Assembly (NCBI GenBank): GCA_964510495.1
Contig: CAZECR010000009.1
Location: 1-32,991 of the forward strand
DNA from: CAZECR01 sp964510495
GTDB lineage: Bacteria; Patescibacteriota; Patescibacteriia; Magasanikbacterales; GWA2-37-8
Length of the DNA: 32,991 nucleotides
Direction of reading: 5' to 3'
Notes under the pieces: generated by a model
Told to the model about the DNA's origin: nothing
Seen by the model: only the letters and a program-made list of their open reading frames with translations
The model's database searches: none
Program-made: the position numbers and the translations under genes
Shown: positions 21,548-29,849 of the stretch, piece after piece
How positions within the stretch are numbered: position 1 is the first letter of the stretch
Layout: each line of letters opens with the position of its first letter

Positions 21548-22294
21548 CTACATTCGCACCGCTTTTCGGGTGAAATGCTGCATGATACTAAAAAGCACAA
21601 TACCAATACTGCCGACCACAGCAATCGAAATAAGCGGATTTACGTCCGCATAGCCGAGGAACGAATACCGAACCAAATTGATTGTATGATGGAGCGGATT
21701 GAACAAACTAATGGTTGACCACGGCGCCGGCAAGTTCGCGACCGGGTAAAATACACCAGCTAAGAAAATCATTGGTTGGAGTACAAAGGTAGTAATAAAC
21801 GTCAACGCCTCAAAATTCTTGGCCCACATACCGAATACTACACCCATCATACCAAACACCAAACCATTTAAAAGAATAACACCGATCAAATAGAACGGGT
21901 GAAGGAGGGTAAGCCCGGGTACAAACCACGCCGTTAAAAGCGCTGAGAAACAAATCGTAAAAAATCCACGTGTAAGAGCCGCGGCAGAATACGCAATACC
22001 GATCTTCCATGGTTTGATAGGAGCGACCTGCAAATCAACAATATTACCAACATTCTTGGCAATAATGAGTGCGAAACTCGGGTTCGAAAAACAGCTATTA
22101 ACCATGATCATACCAAGGAGGCCTGAGTAGACAAACGACAGATAGGTATGCCCATCAATGGTTTGCGTCCCCGTTACCACTCCAAACACCGCCAGATACA
22201 AAATCATCGAGACGATCGGGCTAAAAATAGTGTCGAGCCAGATTTTTTGAAAACGTTTTACTTCACGCGCATAGAGCGCCCACATGTAGGACAT
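21548..22294 (-). CDS. ABC-2 type transporter permease
   Basis: A 248-aa membrane protein with six hydrophobic segments. It begins MSYMWALYAREVKRFQKIW, typical of the cytosolic N-terminus of ABC-2 permeases. Later come FGMMGVVFGMWAKNFEAL and the conserved FLAGVFYPVANLPAPW and FNPLHHTINLVRY of the ABC-2 domain (NodJ/DrrB-like exporters). It pairs with the ATPase encoded upstream to export a drug, lipid or glycan; the substrate is unknown. The start is two bases from the assembly gap, but the N-terminus looks complete and has T before ATG. No terminator was seen after its stop. Confidence 0.9.
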   Translation of the reverse strand: MSYMWALYAREVKRFQKIWLDTIFSPIVSMILYLAVFGVVTGTQTIDGHTYLSFVYSGLLGMIMVNSCFSNPSFALIIAKNVGNIVDLQVAPIKPWKIGIAYSAAALTRGFFTICFSALLTAWFVPGLTLLHPFYLIGVILLNGLVFGMMGVVFGMWAKNFEALTFITTFVLQPMIFLAGVFYPVANLPAPWSTISLFNPLHHTINLVRYSFLGYADVNPLISIAVVGSIGIVLFSIMQHFTRKAVRM

Positions 22295-22296
22295 AG

Positions 22297-22396
22297 NNNN
22301 NNNNNNNNNNNNNNNNNNNNNNNNNNNNNNNNNNNNNNNNNNNNNNNNNNNNNNNNNNNNNNNNNNNNNNNNNNNNNNNNNNNNNNNNNNNNNNNN
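22297..22396. other. Assembly gap (100 N)
   Basis: Exactly 100 unknown bases between the ABC ATPase stop and the permease start; the real distance is unknown. Confidence 0.99.
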
Positions 22397-23293
22397 TTAT
22401 TTCGTTAAATCAAGAAAAATCGTCTCGAGCGACGGAGCGGCATTGCGAACTGATTTGAGGTTGTCGCCATAATGTTTAATTACCCTGGTCATATCGTCCG
22501 ACAAATCGGTAATTGGAAATTCGTATTCATTTCCTACCGGATTTACACCTACAAGCGGGGCTTGGGCGCGATCAAATAATTCAAAGTGAATAACATTCTT
22601 CGAAAATTCTTGTTGAATTTTTGATAATTTTCCTTCTTTCACAACCTTACCGTGGTTGATAAACGTAACCGATTCACAGAGCTGTTCAGCTTCTTCCAAA
22701 TAATGAGTGGTAAATAAAATAGTTGTTCCTTCACCGTTTAAGCGGCGAACGAGTTCCCAAATTTTTTGGCGGAGCGCAACGTCAACCCCGGCCGTTGGTT
22801 CATCCAGAATCAAAAACTTTGGTTTATGCATGATGGCTTTGGCAATCATGAGGCGACGTTTCATACCACCGGACAAATTACGCGCGCGTTCTTTGCGTTT
22901 GTCACTTAAACTCAAATCTTCCAAAACTTCGGTGATTCGTTTGGCACGTTCGGCAGTAGGAACCCCATACATACCCGCAAAATAGTACAACACTTCTTCA
23001 ACCGTGAACGCCATCTCGACCACAATTTCTTGCGGCACAATACCGAGTGACATTTTGGCCTTTTCAGTTTCTTTCGCCACATCCACACCAAACAGCTTTA
23101 CCTCACCACTCGTTGGCACTAAAATTCCACTGACGATACTAATAAGCGTACTTTTACCAGCACCATTTGGGCCTAAGAGGCCGTAAATTTTACCTTCCTC
23201 AACCTGCACTGAAACGCTATCCAGCGCCTTGAGGTCGGCTTTTTTCTCTTGTTTAAAAATTTTACTGACGTTCGTAATTTCAAGTGCAGACAT
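22397..23293 (-). CDS. ABC transporter ATP-binding protein
   Basis: A 298-aa ATPase. Walker A GPNGAGKST near 40-48, Q-loop VPQE, signature LSGGMKRRL near 140, Walker B FLILDEPTAGVD and the switch His in FTTHYLEEAE are all intact. An extra C-terminal part of about 75 residues ending APSLETIFLDLTK is typical of ABC-2 drug/glycan exporter ATPases. It energises the permease encoded next (21548-22294). The stop codon directly abuts the gap. It lies 68 bases after the GH1 gene and may share its transcript. Context CTATG, no SD. Confidence 0.96.
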   Translation of the reverse strand: MSALEITNVSKIFKQEKKADLKALDSVSVQVEEGKIYGLLGPNGAGKSTLISIVSGILVPTSGEVKLFGVDVAKETEKAKMSLGIVPQEIVVEMAFTVEEVLYYFAGMYGVPTAERAKRITEVLEDLSLSDKRKERARNLSGGMKRRLMIAKAIMHKPKFLILDEPTAGVDVALRQKIWELVRRLNGEGTTILFTTHYLEEAEQLCESVTFINHGKVVKEGKLSKIQQEFSKNVIHFELFDRAQAPLVGVNPVGNEYEFPITDLSDDMTRVIKHYGDNLKSVRNAAPSLETIFLDLTK

Positions 23294-23361
23294 AGACCAA
23301 TTTTAATGTGAATAGAGCCATTGTACTCGTGCGCACCCCTGAAGTCAAAGGCTGTGGTAAA

Positions 23362-24600
23362 CTATTTTTCTTCTTCAACAGTCTCTTCCAAAATATTATT
23401 CAAAGCAATTTCTTTGTAATAGAGTGCGGACTTCCGAGGTTTTCGTTCCATCGTTTCGTAATCAACTTCAACGAGCCCAAACCGTGCTTTAAATCCCTCG
23501 TGCCATTCAAAATTATCGAGGAGCGACCAGTGTAAATAACCCCGCACATCTACTCCAGCCTCAATTGCTCGGTGAACGTTTTTTAAAATCTCGCGAATAT
23601 ACCACGAACGATCTTTGTCCTCGGCATCTGCCAGACCATTTTCGGTAATATATACGGGCTTGTTATATTTCTGTAAATCTAACAGAACATGAAAAATTCC
23701 TTCCGGATGCAACTCCCACCCTAAGTCTGATAGTCGCTTATTTTCATTTCGCACCATAAAAAAATTCGTGCGATTATGAAAATAATAATTCAGCCCAACA
23801 AAATCCTGCCACTTATTGATCTGATTTAAAAAATGTTCATTCCACCACCAATCTGCTGCACGTTTAACAAGACGATTGATTGGATGCTTCGTATGAGCTT
23901 CAAAATAAATATTATTTTTGGCAATTCCGACTTGAGCTTCCGGATTATATTGTTTAATAATCGGATATACTCGGACATGTGCTTTAATCAGGTGTCGAAA
24001 TACGCGCACATAATTAATCGGATTTTTTTGTTGTGGTGGCCATACACCGGTTAGGTACGATTGAGTGGTAAAAATTTCCGGTTCATTAAGTGTGATCCAA
24101 AATCGCACCTTATCACCCATCACTTTCATTACTTCTTCTACGTAGCGTTCAAAATACGCGATCACTTTTGGATTACTCCATCCGCCTTTGTCACGCAGCC
24201 AGAGCGGGATCGTCCAATGCCACAAGGTAACGAAGGGCTCAATACCAGTTTCTTCAAGATGAGTTATCGTATCGCGATATTTATCGAGTGCTTTTTTACT
24301 AAAACGCCCTTCTTCCGACTCAATACGCGACCATTCCAGTGAAAACCGCGTACTATTGTGACCCAATTTTTTGGCAAGCTGAAAATCATCACGAAATAAA
24401 TGGTGATGATTGGCAGCTTTACCGGAAACAAAAGTATGTTTGCCGTATTTTTCAATCTGGCCAGTTTCGGTTAAATGCTTCAGGCGTTTTTCGGATTGTT
24501 CCCATTCGGTCCAGTCGTTGGTGTTGTGCCCTTCTACTTGGTGCGACGACGTAGAGGCTCCCCAGTAAAACCCTTTGGGAAAAGAATATTTTTTCACCAT
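23362..24600 (-). CDS. Glycoside hydrolase family 1 (beta-glucosidase-like)
   Basis: A 412-aa retaining glycosidase with a TIM-barrel. The start FPKGFYWGASTSSHQVEG is the family signature. The acid/base Glu lies in TLNEP (about residue 169) and the nucleophile Glu in YITENGL (about residue 317). GYLHWSLLDNFEWHEGFKARFGL near the C-terminus contains the conserved aglycone-site region. No signal peptide, so it is cytosolic and would hydrolyse imported or internal beta-glucosides or similar oligosaccharides. It is a little shorter than the usual 440-480 residues. It starts three bases after the Nudix fusion gene and is probably translated from the same mRNA. Context GTATG. Confidence 0.95.
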   Translation of the reverse strand: MVKKYSFPKGFYWGASTSSHQVEGHNTNDWTEWEQSEKRLKHLTETGQIEKYGKHTFVSGKAANHHHLFRDDFQLAKKLGHNSTRFSLEWSRIESEEGRFSKKALDKYRDTITHLEETGIEPFVTLWHWTIPLWLRDKGGWSNPKVIAYFERYVEEVMKVMGDKVRFWITLNEPEIFTTQSYLTGVWPPQQKNPINYVRVFRHLIKAHVRVYPIIKQYNPEAQVGIAKNNIYFEAHTKHPINRLVKRAADWWWNEHFLNQINKWQDFVGLNYYFHNRTNFFMVRNENKRLSDLGWELHPEGIFHVLLDLQKYNKPVYITENGLADAEDKDRSWYIREILKNVHRAIEAGVDVRGYLHWSLLDNFEWHEGFKARFGLVEVDYETMERKPRKSALYYKEIALNNILEETVEEEK

Positions 24601-24603
24601 ACA

Positions 24604-26961
24604 CTACTTAGCCTTTGTTTTATAAATCGGACGAATCGAATCTCCGTAGATTTCGGCTGGGTACATGAGTTCCATAAAGGAACGCAACCCTTCAGTTGAA
24701 AAAAGGCGTGAGACGCTATAGGTTCTGTCATCAAGCTTTTTGGCTTCAAAATCCATTTCTCCTGATTCCACTCGCTCAATGCTACCATCTGCAGCTCGTA
24801 CCAGGCGTGGCAAGAAAATTTGCATTTCTCGATTGCGGACAATGCCATTACTATCAGTATGCTCAACATAAAACTTACCCATACGCACTTTCCCAGTACC
24901 ACCAGGGCCGCTACTGGCCTTAAACGTTTTTCCTTCGGGAGGAAATTCTTTGTATTGCACAATTCGAACCTTTTGCCCTTGACGCCGTGCTTCTTCGAGG
25001 ATTCCGCTAATAAGCTCTCGAACAAAGTGCGGCATCCCCACCTCACCCACTACTTTATAGTCCTTATCAAGAAGCTTATCTTTAAAATCCACTGTTTCTA
25101 TAGCGAGAGCGGCAACGGCTTTCTCAGAAGTTTCTGTAACCACAATAGATTTAGCAAACGTATCCATGGCTTCTTTTTTGGACACTTCATCACGCACAAT
25201 TATTTTACGGAAATAGGAAAGTAATTCTTTTTCTCGAGTATATGTTTTTACCGCGTAGTTTTCCGGACCAAACGTACCTTCCTTAACTATAGCGGTTCCT
25301 TGGTCCTTCACAACCTCAAAGGAACCCAGGGCATTTTCGATATCCTGAATTGGTTTAACACCGGTCTTAACAACCTCTTGTTGAATTTTTTCTGCTTCAA
25401 AAAGCATCATCATAAGTCCTAGCTTACGAGACGCTTCCCAGCGCAATACTTTTTGCTCCTTAGGGTCAGCGGAGAGTTCGCCAGCGTTATTAAAAGCGAT
25501 ATCCCAAAGCTTAAGAATATCTGCATTTTTAATCAGCGGATGTTGATCGAGCGGCACGTCTTTAACATCAGCTGCAGTGTAGAGCGTTTCAAAATAATCA
25601 TTAATTTTTGTAGCAAGCTCGGGCACCTTAATAAAAAAATCTGGCAACAAAAGAGTTTGCTCGGCTTTCACCCCACCTTCTGACTTATTTCCTTTAAGCT
25701 TAGTAAAGGTGGCTGTTGTAAAATATTCAATTGCCTCTGGTGGAATTTCATTTTTTGAAAAGGCCGCGACCTGTTCTGGTTTAATTTTAAAACGCATTGC
25801 AAGCGTACCGATACTTTTTTCTGCTTCCAGACCTCTTTTTTGCACCTCTCGTATATGCCAAAAAGTATCGGATATTTTCATGAGTTTGCGCATTTGGGGA
25901 TTACGCATCAGTGTGCGGCGTTCGCGCAAGTCAGCCTCATCGCTTATAAGCAGTGGGAAAATAAAGTTAATCGTCGGAATTCCGGCCCCAGTTTCCATAT
26001 CAAAGCGTTCGGTGGCATGGTCACGCATTTCTTCAATATTAGAATTTTTAAGCGCATGTCGCACTTCTTCAGGGGTGCACGCATATGCCTTAACGACTTC
26101 CTTCCACAATCGTTCTGCTTCGGTAATCGCCTCGAGCACCGTTGTTTCATCTTGCGCCTCACTTTCTGAGCGCTCCAAAATAACTCTCAGACTTTCAATC
26201 TGAGCAAAAACACCCTGACGATCTTCGTCGAGCGCCTCGTAGTCCTCATCATTCTCGGCAAATTCTTTTAATTTTACTGCCCACATTAAATGCTCCAATA
26301 CTGAGAGTTTTTTAGTTGCTTCAATCTTTCGAAATTGAGCCAGTGTTTCATCATGAATTTTTTCTAAAACACCATTATCAGTAGTAAGGTCGGGTGTTCG
26401 CTCCGTGTCGAGTCGCAAACTATCTAACAATGGCATGACTACTCCATCTTTATTCACGGAACCCTCCGACAACAGCTGACTAAATTCTCCAACATTTAAA
26501 TACACAAATGATTGAATTTTATCTTCTTCAACATCAAGCGCATACGGTACATCCATAGGACGGGGCAGAATTTGGCCGACAAAATAGTGAGCTTTACGTT
26601 TTACAGTTTCTTGATGCTTTTTAAGTTCCATCGTATATTCTTGAGCAGCCGAAAGCTCGCGCATACTGTGGCCCATAGCACGAAGATGTGTTTCTTCAAC
26701 AATCTCGCGTCTCGCTCCAGCCAGCAGCTTTTCACCTTTATTAATTTTGCCCCCTACAGGAGTTAGCTGATCAGTCGTTTTACTTCCCCCTTTACGAATA
26801 AGAAGCGTATTAATAAAATTCCAGTCTTCAATATGATTAGTAACAGGCAGACTCTCTGGAGCAATTGATTGAAATAAAAAAACACGTGACACCTCGGTCA
26901 ATTTTTCTTTGTTTTCTTTTTTTTCAACCATTTGTCCTTCCCCTCGGGCTCGTTCACTCAT
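24604..26961 (-). CDS. Large Nudix-domain fusion protein
   Basis: A 785-aa cytosolic protein. The N-terminal part (about residues 25-170) is a Nudix hydrolase with the box G71-x5-E77-x7-R85-E86-x2-E89-E90 (GKINKGEKLLAGARREIVEE), so it likely cleaves a nucleoside diphosphate-X compound. About 600 residues follow: a charged, mostly helical middle, then an alpha/beta C-terminal part with EGTFGPENYAVKTYT, FAKSIVVTE, RIVQYKEFPPEG, ASSGPGGTGKVRMGKFYVEH and REMQIFLP. I cannot assign this part. Its motif order is loosely like a RelA/SpoT-type synthetase, but that is speculative. The start at 26961 (MSERARG) is chosen because it alone of the N-terminal Mets has the TATG context; 26976 or 26931 remain possible. 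It precedes GH1 by three bases. Confidence 0.72.
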   Translation of the reverse strand: MSERARGEGQMVEKKENKEKLTEVSRVFLFQSIAPESLPVTNHIEDWNFINTLLIRKGGSKTTDQLTPVGGKINKGEKLLAGARREIVEETHLRAMGHSMRELSAAQEYTMELKKHQETVKRKAHYFVGQILPRPMDVPYALDVEEDKIQSFVYLNVGEFSQLLSEGSVNKDGVVMPLLDSLRLDTERTPDLTTDNGVLEKIHDETLAQFRKIEATKKLSVLEHLMWAVKLKEFAENDEDYEALDEDRQGVFAQIESLRVILERSESEAQDETTVLEAITEAERLWKEVVKAYACTPEEVRHALKNSNIEEMRDHATERFDMETGAGIPTINFIFPLLISDEADLRERRTLMRNPQMRKLMKISDTFWHIREVQKRGLEAEKSIGTLAMRFKIKPEQVAAFSKNEIPPEAIEYFTTATFTKLKGNKSEGGVKAEQTLLLPDFFIKVPELATKINDYFETLYTAADVKDVPLDQHPLIKNADILKLWDIAFNNAGELSADPKEQKVLRWEASRKLGLMMMLFEAEKIQQEVVKTGVKPIQDIENALGSFEVVKDQGTAIVKEGTFGPENYAVKTYTREKELLSYFRKIIVRDEVSKKEAMDTFAKSIVVTETSEKAVAALAIETVDFKDKLLDKDYKVVGEVGMPHFVRELISGILEEARRQGQKVRIVQYKEFPPEGKTFKASSGPGGTGKVRMGKFYVEHTDSNGIVRNREMQIFLPRLVRAADGSIERVESGEMDFEAKKLDDRTYSVSRLFSTEGLRSFMELMYPAEIYGDSIRPIYKTKAK

Positions 26962-27109
26962 ATTCATTTTTATCATTTACTTTTTCTACACTAACCAAGC
27001 TTTACCACACGCAAACGTTCCAAAAAGTCGACTCCACCGGGAATAATATTAAATACTATAATCAAAATCGTCAGGACAATAGCAAATACCACCTCACGGT
27101 ACCATACGC

Positions 27110-27156
27110 ATACCCTAAAATCAAACACCCCACTTTACTTAAAAAGCAGGGTGTTT
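27110..27156 (-). terminator. Terminator of the YceI-like gene
   Basis: Stem AAACACCC/GGGTGTTT (27123-27130 with 27149-27156), with an inner CTTT/AAAG pairing and a GATTTTAGG tail on the minus strand. The 160 bases between it and the Nudix gene hold no clear promoter, only a short hydrophobic reading frame (26991-27092). Confidence 0.7.
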
Positions 27157-27175
27157 AAAAAGTGCTCAGAATAAC

Positions 27176-27835
27176 TTATTGCTTAACAGCAACAAGATGT
27201 AGCTTAATTTCAGCATTACCGGTTCCAAGCCAGCTTTTAGCTTCGCTTGGGAGCTCGGTACGTCCAGCTTCGGCTTTGGCAGCAGTAGAAATCGTAGCGT
27301 CCCCTACCAACTCCCCATTCTTTTCTACAAAGGTAATCGGGAACGTAATCTGTTTACTCCAGAATGATGCTCGAAGCGTGCCCGTTACTTCGTAGGCGGT
27401 TGGTGGCGTCACGGCCCTGACATCCACACTGTGAATTTCATCGATCGTAAAGTTTACTGAAACATATTTGGCAGCATTGAGGTACGTATCTACCTTAAAA
27501 TGATCGGCTGCGAGTGTATTACCGCCATTTTTAATAAGCGAGCCGGTATCGAGTGCAAACGCACCTCCCGTAACACCAGTTTCTTGGGTCGTAAAAGAAC
27601 CTGAAGCGAGCCCTGCTGCGCCTTCACCACTAAAACCACGCACTTTAGTCAGTTTCCACTTTAAAGTGCTGGAAGCAGCTTTGAGGGCATAATTTTGAAT
27701 TTGCTTGCTTTCCTGATCAACGACAACATCTGAGCCAGAAGATTTAATCCCCAGCCAACCACGCCAGTTACAACCCGCGGTAACTACAACAACAGCAGCC
27801 AGCAGACTGAGTAACAAAGCTTTTTTCATACGCAT
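27176..27835 (-). CDS. YceI-like domain lipoprotein
   Basis: A 219-aa predicted lipoprotein. MRMKKALLLSLLAAVVVVTAGC ends in a lipobox with Cys22. The mature part matches the YceI lipocalin-like fold: STLKWKLTKVRGF, GSFTTQETGVTGGAFALDTGSL, ADHFKVDTYLNAAKYVSVNFTI, YEVTGTLRASFWSKQITFPITF. YceI proteins bind isoprenoid or other amphiphilic ligands, so a role in lipid or quinone handling at the membrane surface is possible but unproven. It is monocistronic with its own promoter and terminator, divergent from the DUF5666 gene. ATG at 27835 and ATG at 27829 both have T before them; the longer form is used here. Confidence 0.88.
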   Translation of the reverse strand: MRMKKALLLSLLAAVVVVTAGCNWRGWLGIKSSGSDVVVDQESKQIQNYALKAASSTLKWKLTKVRGFSGEGAAGLASGSFTTQETGVTGGAFALDTGSLIKNGGNTLAADHFKVDTYLNAAKYVSVNFTIDEIHSVDVRAVTPPTAYEVTGTLRASFWSKQITFPITFVEKNGELVGDATISTAAKAEAGRTELPSEAKSWLGTGNAEIKLHLVAVKQ

Positions 27836-27862
27836 AGATTTTAAATAACAATGTATAAGGAT

Positions 27863-27891
27863 ATAGTAGTTGAAGGTTCATTATTGGTCAA
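27863..27891 (-). promoter_or_regulatory. Promoter of the YceI-like gene
   Basis: On the minus strand TTGACC (27886-27891), a 17-bp spacer and TACTAT (27863-27868), giving a leader of about 20 nt. No equally good promoter was seen for the divergent DUF5666 gene. Confidence 0.5.
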
Positions 27892-27989
27892 TCAGGCTTG
27901 TAACCTTTTATACGGGCCTGGTGTATAGATATGACGAGAGAGGTAAAGGTCGTTACCTAAACCCAAAAATACTCATTAATACTTTATAT

Positions 27990-28874
27990 ATGAAACATAC
28001 TTCCAAAATCGTTAGCGCCGCCGCGCTCGTCACGTTACTTTTGCCAGCAATTACTCTAGCCAACCCAATTAATACCAATTTTAAACTTAGTAGTGTTGAA
28101 GCAAATCTTAAAGCTAAAGTTGGTGAAAAAATGGAAAAACGTCAAGAAAAAAGACAGGAAAAAACAATCACCGGCGCCGTTACCTCCATCAATGGAATGA
28201 CGCTCATGGTAAAAAACACGAAAGACAGCGTTGTCTATACAGTAGACGCAACTAATGCAAAACTTGTTCGCAAATTTGGAGCAACCATGGTTATCGGGGA
28301 CATCCAAGTCAATGACATTTTGTTTGTTAACGGAACGATAAGCACCACCACTCCAACTGCTATTACCGCCAAAATAATTCGTGACGAATCACTCCAGGCA
28401 CGCAATGCAACCTTTAACGGCACTGTTACTACCATCACCGGAACTAGCTTTACCCTGCAGTCACGTGAACGCGGTCTTCAAACGGTAAACACGACGAGCA
28501 GTAGCACTATTAAGAAAAATGGTTCTCCCGCAACCTTTGCCGACATTACCGTTGGCGCAACCGTTCGTGTTGACGGGGTTTGGAACAATACCAGCAATAC
28601 TGTTACCGCTAAAACGATCAATATCTTAGCTAAGACTCGTCCTATTTCTGTGAGCGGCACCGTAACTACCAAAACCGACACATCGCTCACCCTTACCAAC
28701 GAAAAGGGCAAGGTATATACGGTAACTACCGCAAAGCTTTCTTTGTTCAATAAAGACTGGACCGCAATCACCCTTGGCGACGTAGCCGTCGGTGACAAAG
28801 TCGGCGTCTATGGAATTCAACTCAACGACTCCATGACTATTACCGGAGTTTGGTTACGCGCTACAGTTAAATAA
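27990..28874 (+). CDS. Secreted protein with three DUF5666 repeats
   Basis: A 294-aa exported protein. The start at 27990 gives a clean signal peptide (MKHTSKIVSAAALVTLLLPAITLA); the longer frame from 27870 would bury it. A lysine/glutamate-rich helix (MEKRQEKRQEK) precedes three similar beta-rich units of about 70-75 residues: ITGAVTSINGMTLMV...VNDILFVNG, FNGTVTTITGTSFTL...VGATVRVDG and VSGTVTTKTDTSLTL...VGDKVGVYG. This is the DUF5666 pattern, probably an OB-like fold. Function unknown; likely at the cell surface or in the periplasm-like space. Context TATATG, no SD. Confidence 0.85.
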   Translation: MKHTSKIVSAAALVTLLLPAITLANPINTNFKLSSVEANLKAKVGEKMEKRQEKRQEKTITGAVTSINGMTLMVKNTKDSVVYTVDATNAKLVRKFGATMVIGDIQVNDILFVNGTISTTTPTAITAKIIRDESLQARNATFNGTVTTITGTSFTLQSRERGLQTVNTTSSSTIKKNGSPATFADITVGATVRVDGVWNNTSNTVTAKTINILAKTRPISVSGTVTTKTDTSLTLTNEKGKVYTVTTAKLSLFNKDWTAITLGDVAVGDKVGVYGIQLNDSMTITGVWLRATVK

Positions 28875-28886
28875 AAATCACTTTTT

Positions 28887-28918
28887 AAAAAACAACCTCA
28901 CTTTTGAGGTTGTTTTTT
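28887..28918. terminator. Bidirectional terminator between DUF5666 and YdjM-like genes
   Basis: A 14-bp stem AAAAAACAACCTCA/TGAGGTTGTTTTTT (28887-28900 with 28905-28918) with loop CTTT. It overlaps the 3' end of the convergent YdjM-like gene. Confidence 0.92.
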
Positions 28919-29473
28919 TAATTGCCGCTTTTTTATGAAAAGTATGATTGATACTATGACAAGCAGGCTGTAATTAGTAATCATAAATACCGGATGGGCC
29001 CACGGATACCCGTTTACCCTGAAGCTTGAAAACGGCCACAAAAATGGCGTCGGATAAAATTCGGTTGAGTGCGTGGGGATATCGGCTAGAATATGCAGCA
29101 TCCAAGCAAGCATTGTCCACGGCACCAGGCTGTACCACATTTTTTCTCGGTGGCGCAAAAAACGTATTCCAAAAATCACCCCAAACACTAAAGCAAAAAC
29201 AATCAGACTATGGCTATAGTTATAGAGATACAGCGCAAGGCCAAAAACCGGCCGTGCACCCGCCGAAGACCCTGGCCCCGGCAGACCCGAGCGGTCAACG
29301 GTTCCAGTCAGTAAACCAAACAAAGTAACCGCCATCGGAACACTAAACGCAAACACATCCGGAAAAACTCCCCACCACGCGGCATGCCAGGGATTGAGCT
29401 CAACTTTCTTGGTCGACAAATTAGTTGCTTTCGCGAGCGTCGCACTCCACAGGCCATGAGAAAAAACATCCAT
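28898..29473 (-). CDS. YdjM/DUF457-like membrane-bound metal-dependent hydrolase
   Basis: A 191-aa membrane protein with four to five hydrophobic segments. It begins MDVFSHGLWSATLAKATN, has WWGVFPDVFAFS, LYNYSHSLIVFALVFG and WMLHILADIPTHSTEFYPTPFLWPFS. The spaced H/D residues (FSH, PDV, YSHS, LHILADIPTH) are those of the YdjM (LexA-binding, putative inner-membrane hydrolase) family. Biochemical activity is not established in the family. The frame is open for 528 bases further upstream, but that part runs through the repeat island and a terminator and has no protein-like character, so the start is set at 29473 (GTATG). A candidate -10 (TATAGT) lies about 40 bases upstream. Confidence 0.82.
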   Translation of the reverse strand: MDVFSHGLWSATLAKATNLSTKKVELNPWHAAWWGVFPDVFAFSVPMAVTLFGLLTGTVDRSGLPGPGSSAGARPVFGLALYLYNYSHSLIVFALVFGVIFGIRFLRHREKMWYSLVPWTMLAWMLHILADIPTHSTEFYPTPFLWPFSSFRVNGYPWAHPVFMITNYSLLVIVSIILFIKKRQLKKQPQK

Positions 29474-29695
29474 ACTTTTTTGTATTAACAGGGCTATACT
29501 ATACCATTCACTTACTTTCATTACAAAAACCCACAATCGTTTTCCGAGCGTCTGGCCACGACCCGTACTGGCCCGGCGAATCCGAACAGTCCGAAGGAGC
29601 GAGACTAACTGTTTGAGCGTAGCGAGTCTTAGTCGAGCAGTGAGGATGAGCCGTGGCAGCACGAGGGCGCGGACAGTGGCTCGGCAGTTTTGGGC

Positions 29696-29724
29696 TCCAC
29701 CCTTTTGCTGCCAAAATGGGTGGA
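29696..29724. repeat. Hairpin TCCACCC/GGGTGGA
   Basis: TCCACCCTTTTG (29696-29707) pairs with CAAAATGGGTGGA (29712-29724) apart from one bulged T. No U tail. Confidence 0.7.
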
Positions 29725-29752
29725 AAGGAAAGCTATGTGCCAGGAACCCTGG

Positions 29753-29792
29753 ATTCCCGCCTGCCTGCCGGTAGGCAAGCCTGCGCGGGAAT
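29753..29792. repeat. ATTCCCGC...GCGGGAAT palindromic repeat with nested insertion
   Basis: Outer arms ATTCCCGC (29753-29760) and GCGGGAAT (29785-29792) enclose a second imperfect palindrome around TGCCTGCCGGTAGGCA. Flanking CCTGGATTCCCGC and GCGGGAATGACA resemble a widespread bacterial intergenic repeat. Confidence 0.75.
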
Positions 29793-29801
29793 GACACATA
29801 A

Positions 29802-29836
29802 TATATAAAAAATAAGACGGTTTTAACCGTCTTATT
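29802..29836 (-). terminator. Terminator of the DEAD-box helicase gene
   Basis: A 12-bp perfect stem AATAAGACGGTT/AACCGTCTTATT (29811-29822 with 29825-29836), followed on the minus strand by TTTTTTATATAT. Confidence 0.9.
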
Positions 29837-29849
29837 CTGAAAATACTTT

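Larger units (their letters stand above)
29530..29800. repeat. Non-coding island of palindromic intergenic repeats
   Basis: The roughly 375-base stretch 29474-29849 holds no credible gene. It contains several GC-rich inverted repeats in a row, including GACTAA/TTAGTC around a GAGCG-type motif (29603-29634) and the two strong hairpins listed separately. Several short elements (CGAAGGAGCGAG, GAGCGTAGCGAG) look like dispersed repeat units rather than unique sequence. The composition is GC-richer than the neighbours. Confidence 0.6.
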
